Source: Paradesertivirga sp965650335 (lineage in GTDB: Bacteria > Bacteroidota > Bacteroidia > Sphingobacteriales > Sphingobacteriaceae). From it: 64,000 nucleotides of DNA. The notes beneath the pieces are model-generated. The model saw only the letters and a list, made by a program, of their open reading frames with translations, ran no database searches and had not been told where the DNA came from. This document shows, one piece after another, positions 1 to 7,794 of this stretch. Position 1 is the stretch's first letter. Each line of letters starts with the position of its first letter. The DNA is taken from contig CBFGOI010000007.1 in NCBI GenBank assembly GCA_965650335.1, positions 16,281 through 80,280 of the forward strand, given 5' to 3'. Both the position numbers and the translations under genes were made by a program.

Positions 1-115
1 AGTTAGCTTCTATGTATTTTAGCAGATTGTAACACAAAACCTTGTAAAAGGGTAAACCATAAGGACTGATATAAGAATTAATTTCCGGACCTGGGATTTT
101 ATGTAAGTTTGAAAC

Positions 116-334
116 ATGGATCCGGAAATTCTTATGAACCTCGTAAGCATGAAAATGCCTTTTGGGAAATATCAAGGCAACTTAATTTGCAACCTGCCTG
201 AAAGTTACCTGGTGTGGTTTAAACAAAAAGGATTCCCTGCAGGTAAGTTAGGGATACTTCTTTCTACTATGTATGAGATTAGACTTAATGGCTTAGAGTA
301 TTTATTGACGCCATTAAAGTCGATGAAAAAGTAA
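116..334 (+). CDS. DUF3820 family protein
   Basis: A 72-residue protein that matches the DUF3820 family (annotated elsewhere as a putative quorum-sensing-regulated virulence factor) over its full length. The family signatures are visible: MPFGKYQG near residue 14, then LPESYLVWF, KGFPAGKLG and a C-terminal LNGLEYLL. There is no signal peptide or membrane segment, so it should be cytoplasmic. The biochemical role of the family is unknown. It is convergent with the permease gene that follows and stands alone on this strand. The start at the first ATG gives the usual family length. Confidence 0.85.
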   Translation: MDPEILMNLVSMKMPFGKYQGNLICNLPESYLVWFKQKGFPAGKLGILLSTMYEIRLNGLEYLLTPLKSMKK

Positions 335-375
335 ATCTGTTTTCCCGAGACACCCAAGCTGGTAAAAAAATGTAT

Positions 376-1791
376 TTATAACAGGCTAGAGCTCTGCTTT
401 ATTTCTCTGGGTACTGAAAAATAATAATAAATCAAGCCGCTCAGAGTCAATGCAATTCCTAAAAGCGAAGGGATAAATGCCGTAACCAGGGTCACAATCA
501 TAAAAGTAGCCTGAATGAGAAGTACAATGATTAGTGTTACCGGATAGCCCCAGGTTTTATACGGCCTTAAAATATCGGGATATTTTTTGCGTAAAACGTA
601 TACAGAGGCAAAGGTTAGCACATTGAATACCGAAGACGTGAAGGAGAAATAATCAATTACAGCTTCGTAAGCACTTTCTGCAAAAGTCGCCAGCAGGATC
701 AAAACCGAGGCCCATCCAGCTTGTGCAAACATAGAATAGTTGGGGGTTTTATATTTTGGATGTATCTGTGCAAGCGAGTTGAAAAATAATTTATCGCGGG
801 CCATTGCGTACCATGTGCGGCTCTTTACTAAAATTTGCGTATTTACATTTCCGAAAGTGCTCACCATTATCGCGACCGCCACTAATAAGCCCCCCGCAGA
901 ACCTAACACCACTTTCATAGAATCGATGGCAACGCCTTTAGATGCGCCCATAATTTCGGGGCCCAGCAGGTTTAAGTAGGCGGTATTGATCAGGAGATAT
1001 AAAAGCATCACAATTCCAATTCCGAGAAATAGTGAAAGAGGAAGGTTTTTTCTGGGATTTTTCACTTCTTCTGCAACATAGGTCGCACCTTCCCATCCGC
1101 TGTAGGCAAAAAAACCGTATCTCAGGGCCGTAAAAATGGAAATGATTCCGACCCAGCTCCAGGGCTTGTCTACTGCATCTGCAAAGTTTTGTTTTTCAAT
1201 TCCATGCGACACGCTTAAGGCAATAATTGAAATAAGCAGTCCAACTTTTAAGAAACCGAAAATGTTTTGAAATACACCGCTTAGCTGTATACCAAAAGAA
1301 TTGGCAGCAGTGAGTAGAAACACAAGAGCAATGGCTAAGATTCCCTCCTGCAAGCCACCTATTTTACTATTGAAGGCCGTTAAGGCATTCTCAGAGAAGA
1401 ATAAGGCAACCGCTGCAATTGCTCCAGTTTCTGACACAAAAAACATGGCCCAGCCGCGTAAAAAGGTTATAATCGGAGGATAGGCAGCTTTGAGAAAAAC
1501 ATAGGGGCCGCCTGAGCGGGGCATCATCGCAACCAGTTCGGCATAACACAGAGCGCCAAGAATGGTTGCAATGCCTCCCAAAATCCATACTCCGTAAAAC
1601 ATGCTTACCGAGGCGGTGATAAACATAATGGGCGCAGGTGTTCTGAATATTCCGGAACCAATAATTCGATTGATAACGATCGAGAGCGTTTCGGTAAGGC
1701 CAAGCTTTCTTTCAAGTTCGGTTTTTTCTTCAAAAATCTGCTTGTTTTGCATCTGGGCCTGAGGTGAAAATAAATTTAACTTAAAATTCAA
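376..1791 (-). CDS. APC-superfamily amino acid permease
   Basis: A 471-residue inner-membrane transporter with about twelve hydrophobic segments. The first segment carries the APC signature region (VINRIIGSGIFRTPAPIM, about residues 40-57), where the GSGIF stretch forms the unwound substrate-binding helix known for this superfamily. A SGWEGATYVAEEVKNPRKNLP stretch in the middle is the conserved loop of the LAT/amino-acid permease branch. The substrate cannot be read from sequence. The gene is divergent from the OsmC gene. An alternative start 13 codons downstream (MQNKQIF) would remove a short polar leader and is also plausible. Confidence 0.88.
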   Translation of the reverse strand: MNFKLNLFSPQAQMQNKQIFEEKTELERKLGLTETLSIVINRIIGSGIFRTPAPIMFITASVSMFYGVWILGGIATILGALCYAELVAMMPRSGGPYVFLKAAYPPIITFLRGWAMFFVSETGAIAAVALFFSENALTAFNSKIGGLQEGILAIALVFLLTAANSFGIQLSGVFQNIFGFLKVGLLISIIALSVSHGIEKQNFADAVDKPWSWVGIISIFTALRYGFFAYSGWEGATYVAEEVKNPRKNLPLSLFLGIGIVMLLYLLINTAYLNLLGPEIMGASKGVAIDSMKVVLGSAGGLLVAVAIMVSTFGNVNTQILVKSRTWYAMARDKLFFNSLAQIHPKYKTPNYSMFAQAGWASVLILLATFAESAYEAVIDYFSFTSSVFNVLTFASVYVLRKKYPDILRPYKTWGYPVTLIIVLLIQATFMIVTLVTAFIPSLLGIALTLSGLIYYYFSVPREIKQSSSLL

Positions 1792-1801
1792 ACCGCCCGG
1801 A

Positions 1802-1832
1802 GGAAATATTGTTCAAAAAACAATATATTTCC
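1802..1832. promoter_or_regulatory. Inverted repeat in divergent promoter
   Basis: The 61-base gap between the divergent permease and OsmC genes contains arms GGAAATATTG and CAATATATTTCC, which pair with a two-base bulge around an A-rich loop. It could be an operator or a small hairpin in either leader. This is an inference from symmetry only. Confidence 0.3.
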
Positions 1833-1852
1833 CTAATAAACTTAATTGAATT

Positions 1853-2287
1853 ATGATAAGAAGATCAACAGCTGTATGGAACGGTACAGGTAAAGAAGGA
1901 AAAGGTTCATTAACTTCTACCAGTGGAGTGTTAAGTAATACGCCCTATTCCACCTCGGCACGCTTTGAAAATGAAGATGGAAAAGCAGGAACGAACCCTG
2001 AAGAGCTGATTGCTGCTGCCCACGCAGGTTGCTTTTCGATGGCTTTGAGCTTTCAATTAACAGAAGCCGGTTTTGTTCCAACTGAGTTGAAAACCGAAGC
2101 TGCTGTGAAAATCGAGCCGGGGGAAGGTGGCTTTTCTATTACTTCCATCCAACTGAATTTAACAGGAACGGTGCCGGGTATTTCTGAAGAGGAATTTTTA
2201 CGTTTGGCAAATGCAGCAAAAGCAGGATGTCCGGTGAGCAAGGCATTGTCGGCGGTGCCAATTTCTTTAAATGCCAAATTGGTTTAA
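1853..2287 (+). CDS. OsmC family peroxiredoxin-like protein
   Basis: A 144-residue member of the OsmC/Ohr family, cytoplasmic thiol peroxidases that reduce organic hydroperoxides. Both redox cysteines are present in conserved settings: AAHAGCFSMAL (about residue 60) and AKAGCPVSKAL (about residue 125). The N-terminal RSTAVWNGTGKEGKG and the TNPEELIAAAHAGC stretch are typical of the OsmC branch rather than Ohr. Length fits the family. It is monocistronic and divergent from the permease; no dedicated regulator such as OhrR is adjacent. Confidence 0.93.
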   Translation: MIRRSTAVWNGTGKEGKGSLTSTSGVLSNTPYSTSARFENEDGKAGTNPEELIAAAHAGCFSMALSFQLTEAGFVPTELKTEAAVKIEPGEGGFSITSIQLNLTGTVPGISEEEFLRLANAAKAGCPVSKALSAVPISLNAKLV

Positions 2288-2610
2288 TCGATTAAGGTTA
2301 TCCTTTTGCTAGAGATTAGCGCAGCTTGTCTGAATTCGTCTTTTTATAGATTCGCCACAGGCAGCAAAGGACAGACAATAATACATTGTTAACTTTATTA
2401 GTTAGAATTCTGAAGAAGCCTAATATGCGTTCAAATATTTTGAGCATAGGGAAGCTTCTTCAGAATATTTTCCTCAGCCAAAGAGTCACTCCAATTATTC
2501 GGAGATTAATAGCTGATTTGTCAATTAACTCGACTGGGTTAGTTTAGACCGTTGTTTCTCAAAAACACACATTAGCTATTTTTTTGTTATTACTTAAAGC
2601 CCTTTATTAA
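2288..2610. other. Intergenic region with long hairpin
   Basis: A 323-base gap between OsmC and the EEP hydrolase with no convincing reading frame. Its main content is a 60-base imperfect palindrome (listed separately). The rest is AT-rich and presumably holds the promoter of the downstream gene. Confidence 0.6.
2407..2466. repeat. 60-base imperfect palindrome
   Basis: The outer arms ATTCTGAAGAAGC and GCTTCTTCAGAAT are a perfect 13-base inverted repeat. Inside them a second stem (TATGC with GCATA) and a third (TCAAA with TTTGA, loop TAT) continue the same axis, separated by small internal loops. There is no T-run after the hairpin, so it is not a canonical terminator. It could be a structured RNA, a REP-like element or a protein-binding cruciform. 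Confidence 0.55.
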
Positions 2611-3675
2611 ATGACGCAATTGAAAATTTTAATCGAAGTTTTAAGTATTTTATTTGTATTGATTTCTCTCGTTCCGCTCGTTCGAAATGATTATTGGGCA
2701 TTCAGGGTTTTTGAATATCCGCGGTTTCAAAAGTTAGTAGTTTGTTTGATTTTATTCTGCGGTGCTATGGTATTTGTAAAGTTATCGCCCGATAAGTTCT
2801 TGTACGTGAATATCACCTTATTATTTGCGAATGTCTGCTACCTTTTTTATCAGATTTATCCCTTTACTATTTTAAGTAAAAAAGACGTAATGAGGCCAGA
2901 AACCGAGCTTCCTGGGCAGGATATAGCTTTAATGACTGGAAATGTATTGCAGTATAACCGGCAATCTAAGGCCTATCTTGCAAATATTTATAAGGCAAAT
3001 CCCGATGTTTTGTTGCTATTAGAAACCGATAAGTGGTGGGAACTTGAGACTGCGGAACTTATGGAAAGTTATCCATACCATATAAAAGTGCCGCAGGAGA
3101 ACACCTATGGAATGCTTTTGTATTCTAAGCTCGAATTAGTTAATTCCAAAGTGAAATTTTTAGTAGAGGAGGACGTACCATCTATTCATACTATCGTGGT
3201 GTTGCCTTGTGGCCAAAAAATTCAATTATACTGCGTACATCCAACACCGCCGGTACCGCAAGAAAATCCACGTTCTACCGAGCGCGACAAAGAGTTATTA
3301 TTAGTTGCCGATAAAGCGAAAGGAAATCCCCTTCCCGTAATTGTGGTTGGAGATTTGAATGACGTGGCCTGGAGTTACACCACATCATTATTTTGCAAAA
3401 TCAGTGGACTATTAGATCCCCGAAAGGGAAGAGGCTTCTTCAATACTTTTCATGCTCAACACCGCTTTTTGCGATTTCCCCTCGATCATGTATTTTGCTC
3501 AACAGATTTTAAATTGATGCATATAGAAAAACTGGCTGCAGGCGGATCTGACCATTTTCCGATGTTTGTTCAGCTACAATATGAAAAAGTAGCTTCCATG
3601 GAACAAGAAGAACCACAGGCAAGTCAGGATGAAATTGAATTGGCCGAAGAAAAAAAGCATAAGAAAACTGCTTAA
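2611..3675 (+). CDS. Endonuclease/exonuclease/phosphatase family membrane protein
   Basis: A 354-residue protein. The first ~95 residues hold three hydrophobic segments, followed by an EEP catalytic domain (about residues 110-335). Visible EEP motifs are LMTGNVLQYN (metal-site Asn), LLLLETD (catalytic Glu), VVGDLNDVAWS (Asp/Asn pair) and the C-terminal GGSDHFPMFVQL (SDH motif). This architecture is common in Bacteroidota and the substrate is unknown; a phosphodiesterase acting outside the membrane is likely. The final 25 residues are Glu/Lys rich and low complexity. Confidence 0.88.
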   Translation: MTQLKILIEVLSILFVLISLVPLVRNDYWAFRVFEYPRFQKLVVCLILFCGAMVFVKLSPDKFLYVNITLLFANVCYLFYQIYPFTILSKKDVMRPETELPGQDIALMTGNVLQYNRQSKAYLANIYKANPDVLLLLETDKWWELETAELMESYPYHIKVPQENTYGMLLYSKLELVNSKVKFLVEEDVPSIHTIVVLPCGQKIQLYCVHPTPPVPQENPRSTERDKELLLVADKAKGNPLPVIVVGDLNDVAWSYTTSLFCKISGLLDPRKGRGFFNTFHAQHRFLRFPLDHVFCSTDFKLMHIEKLAAGGSDHFPMFVQLQYEKVASMEQEEPQASQDEIELAEEKKHKKTA

Positions 3676-3690
3676 CGCATTTTTCTTATG
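3658..3690. terminator. Terminator hairpin between convergent genes
   Basis: Arms CATAAGAAAA and TTTTCTTATG form a perfect 10-base stem that spans the stop codon of the EEP gene, with A- and T-rich flanks. It lies between convergent genes (the next stops at 3704), so it probably ends transcription of the EEP gene and perhaps of both. Confidence 0.5.
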
Positions 3691-3703
3691 TTGAACTATA
3701 CTT

Positions 3704-5635
3704 TTAAGTCTTTCTTTTGATAATCAGTTTTTTACTCATCGATTTTGCGACTTCATCCATGAATTTCTGCATTTCGGAGTATCCCGAAGCTGGAATAATG
3801 TGGTTTTTTAATTCGAGTTTGGCGGTGTTAATAATCTCGTTTTTTTCCTGATTGTATGCAAATTCCGATTTGTATGTCCCGTAGCTAAATTTCAGATTTA
3901 TATTTGAAGGAAGCGATTCGGGCATCATATTTTCCGGAAGTTTATAGACTGCTTTATTTTGAGTAATAGCCGGATGATTAAAGAAATAATCTGTTTTCCG
4001 GGATTTATTTACAGGCAGGGTTAACTTCCAGAGATCAAATAAACCCTGTCTGAAAAATAATTTATCTCCGGCAGAAAAATCATTTAATTTCTGATACTCT
4101 AAATCAAGCTCAAGCTTCTTTACTCCGTCTTTATCATCTTTTTCAATCAAGTTGAAAATGTCTGGTTGTTTAAGATTCAGGGTGTTTATAATATCTTTTT
4201 TTTGTTCGTCTGTTTTCTTATAGGAAATGCCAATAAAATCAGATCGGTATCCTCCTGTGACTTGTATGTTTATTTTGGCAAGTGAGATTCCATCAGGTCT
4301 GACTTCGATCGCTGTTTCACTGTTAAATATATGATCCTCCATTTTGCTTCTAGGAGTGTTTACCAGTTTGCCACCTTCGTCGGTTATCAACAAAGCATTG
4401 CGATTTTCTGTAAAGCTTCCTAATTTCCCGAAGGGCGCTGTATTGCTGGTGCATTCTAACCAGGTGGTGTCATTTTTGAGGGGAACACACAGTATAATAT
4501 GATTAAACGGGCTGTTTACGAAGTTCGGGTCGGCCGCTTCTTCATTAGCTCCTGCTCGTACTATGGCATAATATGAAGGAATGTTTACAGCCTCTAACAA
4601 GGCGTGCATATAATTGGACAGGCCTTTGCAGTCGCCATATTTTTTTTGATCAACAAAACTGGCGGGGAACGGTTTCCAACCACCAATGCCTAGTTGGATA
4701 CCAACATATCTTACACTTTTTTGCATGTATTCGTACAAAAATTTGGCCTTTTCTTTATCCGTTGATAAGCCTGAAACCATTTGTTTCAGTTCTTCAACCC
4801 TGGCGGGATTGAGTGAGGTCAATCCTTTGTTTAGCTCCCGTTGCCAAACGCCAAATCCGTTCCAGTTGCTGAAATCGCCTTTTATGCCACCGAATAAGAC
4901 GTTGTCTGTCGCAAAAGTAATTTTAGGGAGCACCTGCCACGCTTTTGAACCACTTTCTGGTTTTATAGCTTCGAGGTTTTTAACGTTCCATTTGAACACA
5001 TCATAGCCATCTTCTGTGGTTTTTTCCGGATCAATTTTAATGTTTCTTGGTTTGTACCTAAAACCGATCTCGGGGCTGACAGTAACTTTACAGATAGCTT
5101 CTTGTACTGAGTTTTCGGTGTCCTGGATATTCCAATCTGCCAGATCGAGATAGCCGCTGTTGGAATTATATTCAAACTTTACTTCCACAGTAACCGGGTA
5201 ACTTACTACGGTATGTCTTAATAACAACAAACGGTCATCGGTAACTAAAGTCATTCCGTCTACCGCAGAATGATCGTACATGTCGTTTTTTTTATAACGT
5301 TTTATTAAGATTCCGTTTGCATCATAAATTAACATTTCAGGACTGTTTACACTGGTCATTTTATCATATCCCAGAATTAATTCGGCCTCACTTTCTGCAT
5401 GTTCATTCAGCAGAGTTTTTATTACATGATACTTGGTCGAGGCCTTTTCCGGGCTTTTTACAACTGTTTCCTGAGAGTAATACCTGGTAACGTAATTAGC
5501 GTTCTTTTTTAAAGTGTCCGGAATATTTGTGGCTTTATAATATTCAGAAGAGATTGAATTTTTTTGAGCAAGAGCAGGCAGCCCGATAAGGCATACGCAC
5601 AAAAAGAAAAGTGTTTGGTATATAATGTATTTCAT
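3704..5635 (-). CDS. DUF3857 / transglutaminase-like secreted protein
   Basis: A 643-residue protein with a cleavable signal peptide (hydrophobic stretch ending LPALAQ at about residue 24). An N-terminal DUF3857 beta domain (about 50-230) is followed by a transglutaminase-like domain whose nucleophile motif YGDCKGLSNYMHALL lies near residue 340. A downstream SPFNHIILCVPL supplies the histidine and TWLECT an acidic position, so the triad looks intact. Such proteins are periplasmic and of unknown substrate. It is the downstream member of a two-gene tandem with a paralogue at 5719-7689, separated by 83 bases. Confidence 0.88.
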   Translation of the reverse strand: MKYIIYQTLFFLCVCLIGLPALAQKNSISSEYYKATNIPDTLKKNANYVTRYYSQETVVKSPEKASTKYHVIKTLLNEHAESEAELILGYDKMTSVNSPEMLIYDANGILIKRYKKNDMYDHSAVDGMTLVTDDRLLLLRHTVVSYPVTVEVKFEYNSNSGYLDLADWNIQDTENSVQEAICKVTVSPEIGFRYKPRNIKIDPEKTTEDGYDVFKWNVKNLEAIKPESGSKAWQVLPKITFATDNVLFGGIKGDFSNWNGFGVWQRELNKGLTSLNPARVEELKQMVSGLSTDKEKAKFLYEYMQKSVRYVGIQLGIGGWKPFPASFVDQKKYGDCKGLSNYMHALLEAVNIPSYYAIVRAGANEEAADPNFVNSPFNHIILCVPLKNDTTWLECTSNTAPFGKLGSFTENRNALLITDEGGKLVNTPRSKMEDHIFNSETAIEVRPDGISLAKINIQVTGGYRSDFIGISYKKTDEQKKDIINTLNLKQPDIFNLIEKDDKDGVKKLELDLEYQKLNDFSAGDKLFFRQGLFDLWKLTLPVNKSRKTDYFFNHPAITQNKAVYKLPENMMPESLPSNINLKFSYGTYKSEFAYNQEKNEIINTAKLELKNHIIPASGYSEMQKFMDEVAKSMSKKLIIKRKT

Positions 5636-5667
5636 TAGGATATAATTGTTTTAACGGAGATGAAGCT

Positions 5668-5711
5668 ATCATGGGCATATTATTACCGTTTGTGTGGGCT
5701 ATGCTCATGAT
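5668..5711 (-). other. Hairpin between the two DUF3857 genes
   Basis: Arms ATCATGGGCATA and TATGCTCATGAT pair over 12 bases with one G-T wobble and a 20-base loop. It fills most of the gap between the two DUF3857 genes. No T-run follows in the direction of transcription, so an RNA processing or stabilising role is as likely as termination. Confidence 0.4.
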
Positions 5712-5718
5712 GGTTTCA

Positions 5719-7689
5719 TTAAGATTTTTTTAGAACTATTTGTTCGTTTAGTAATTCGAAAATTTGTTTATAAAACTCCCTTAATGCGGGATATTCCTCT
5801 ACCCAATAAATAGTTTTTTTATAATCCAGTATATACCGAACGGCAATGGTTCCTTCATTTTCAACAATAACTCTTTGGAAAGAGATGCTCTTATCGGGCA
5901 TGATTAAATTAATGTTTTTGGGCAGCACATCCACCTTAAAGCCCGGCGGAACTTTATAACTTCCACTGATGGCATACTTGTTTTTATGGCCAAAATCAAC
6001 GAGGGTAGTTCTATTTTCACTTATAAAGGGGTTTTTTCGTAAACCGGAAAACATATTAGGGACAAAAAATATATAGTCTCCATCCGAACTAGTCAACTCC
6101 AGATCAAAATCGATCATCTCTTTGAGAGGAAGACTGTCGATATCGGCATCTTCCAGTTTAATCGACTTTATTTTTAAGTTGTTATCCTTGTCAGTAAGCC
6201 AATCCTTATATTTTTCTTCGCCATCGGTTTTGAGGTTTTTGACTGCTTGTATTTTATGATAGGAGTAGTCTACCAGATTCGCTTTTCCTGACATTTTGCC
6301 CTGAGGATTTATTTCAGCTGTGATATAAATATTCTTCCGGGAAGGTGCAACGTTGTCCAGAGATACTATCCGATGTGTTTTATGCTCTTTATCCAGAGAA
6401 ATACCATAAGAGTTAAGTAGATTATCAGGTATAGTCGTATATAGATTATACTTATCTGTTGCATCTAAAACGTACTGGCGAGTACTATCAACCGGAATAT
6501 GTACCACTGTTCTGTTAAACTGGCGCATCCATGGAAATGCAATATTCACTTTTCCATGGTTGCGTGTACTTACAGCCATGGGATAGACATTTTTTACATC
6601 AGCTTGCTTCAAAAGCCGATATAGTATCAGATTTATTTCAGCAGAGTTGCCGGTTTTCTTTTGCCATGCTTTAGGTATGCCATCATTTGTGTACCAGGTA
6701 TCAAAACCATTCCATTTCATGGAGTTTTTTACTTCATTAAAAAGGAAGGCGATTTTTTCATCATCACTTTTTAAGAGTTTAGCCTTTGAGATTAGAATGT
6801 CTTCATCATCCAGTTTTTTCCTGAATTGCATTCCAAAATCTTCATCCTCTGCCAGTCGCTCCCCAACTTTAGCCCAGGTATCCGCTCCTGTTTGGGTAAA
6901 ACCTCCAATAGGCTGAATTTGGGTTAGCTGAAAGAGTGCACATTGTAAATTATCATTTCTTGAGGTCATGAAGGGTTCATCAACCAAAGAAGGGATATTG
7001 TTTAGCCCGATTATTTTAGTGTTAACCGTATAAGCATGACTGTCTTGTCCGGAACCTAATGACTTTGATGCTGCGGAGGTTTTATTTTTGTTCATGCTTT
7101 GATACACTCTATACTGAGTTTTATAGTAGAGCATATCAGGTATGGAGGTCTGTAATTCCGAATAACGACTCGGTATTTTTGACTGAAAATACCAAGCTGG
7201 GAAATTGCCATAAGCAGGTGTTTTCCATTTGTAATGATATTCGATTACCGAACCGGCCTGAACATCAGGAAAGCTGAAAACAATGGCTGTGCTATTTTTA
7301 TCAACAGCTTCTCTGAAAATTTGCTTCCTGTCGAGCTTGGTAATTACAGGCTTGCCATCTTTAATATTTATAGTTTGTGCATCTATATCATAAAGATCTT
7401 CATAGTGATTATTTGAATAGAATTCGATTCGGATGTTCGCTTCGTCTTTTCCTTTTTCGTTAAAGATCTTTATGCGCTTATGCCGATCCATGATAATGTC
7501 AAATTGATGATCGAAGTAAACTTCGCCTCTATCGAAAAGTACCATGGCATTTGCATCTTTTTCAAAAGCACATTCTTTTAATTCAAGGTCGCTAATGTCA
7601 ATTTTTCCATAAGATTTAATTTCGTCTTGGGCAGTAGACAGAAAGGGGGCCGCACTCATAAAGAGTGCAGCAATAAACATTTTTTTCAT
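5719..7689 (-). CDS. DUF3857 protein with degenerate transglutaminase domain
   Basis: A 656-residue paralogue of the adjacent gene product, with an N-terminal signal peptide (ends LSTAQ), a DUF3857 region (about 50-240) and a transglutaminase fold. Where the fold normally has its catalytic cysteine this protein has serine (KTGNSAEINLILYRLL). The histidine position reads FNRTVVHIPV, while the acidic VLDATD is kept. The domain is therefore probably not a cysteine-type enzyme and may bind ligand or protein instead. The same substitution is, as far as I recall, recurrent in Bacteroidota relatives. It is the upstream gene of the tandem pair and follows the P-type ATPase by 105 bases. Confidence 0.85.
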   Translation of the reverse strand: MKKMFIAALFMSAAPFLSTAQDEIKSYGKIDISDLELKECAFEKDANAMVLFDRGEVYFDHQFDIIMDRHKRIKIFNEKGKDEANIRIEFYSNNHYEDLYDIDAQTINIKDGKPVITKLDRKQIFREAVDKNSTAIVFSFPDVQAGSVIEYHYKWKTPAYGNFPAWYFQSKIPSRYSELQTSIPDMLYYKTQYRVYQSMNKNKTSAASKSLGSGQDSHAYTVNTKIIGLNNIPSLVDEPFMTSRNDNLQCALFQLTQIQPIGGFTQTGADTWAKVGERLAEDEDFGMQFRKKLDDEDILISKAKLLKSDDEKIAFLFNEVKNSMKWNGFDTWYTNDGIPKAWQKKTGNSAEINLILYRLLKQADVKNVYPMAVSTRNHGKVNIAFPWMRQFNRTVVHIPVDSTRQYVLDATDKYNLYTTIPDNLLNSYGISLDKEHKTHRIVSLDNVAPSRKNIYITAEINPQGKMSGKANLVDYSYHKIQAVKNLKTDGEEKYKDWLTDKDNNLKIKSIKLEDADIDSLPLKEMIDFDLELTSSDGDYIFFVPNMFSGLRKNPFISENRTTLVDFGHKNKYAISGSYKVPPGFKVDVLPKNINLIMPDKSISFQRVIVENEGTIAVRYILDYKKTIYWVEEYPALREFYKQIFELLNEQIVLKKS

Positions 7690-7794
7690 AATTGATAAGG
7701 TCAGGTGCTTAAAAGTAGATATTTTTTTTAAAATTTAAATCTGTTTTACTTTCTCTTAATCACCTTTTTTTAGGGTTAGCTAAGAATATTATTG

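Noticed and set aside
1670..1690. FNR-like sequence TTGATAACGATCGA inside the permease gene
   Set aside because: It departs from the palindrome in the second arm and lies in coding DNA, so it is best taken as chance.
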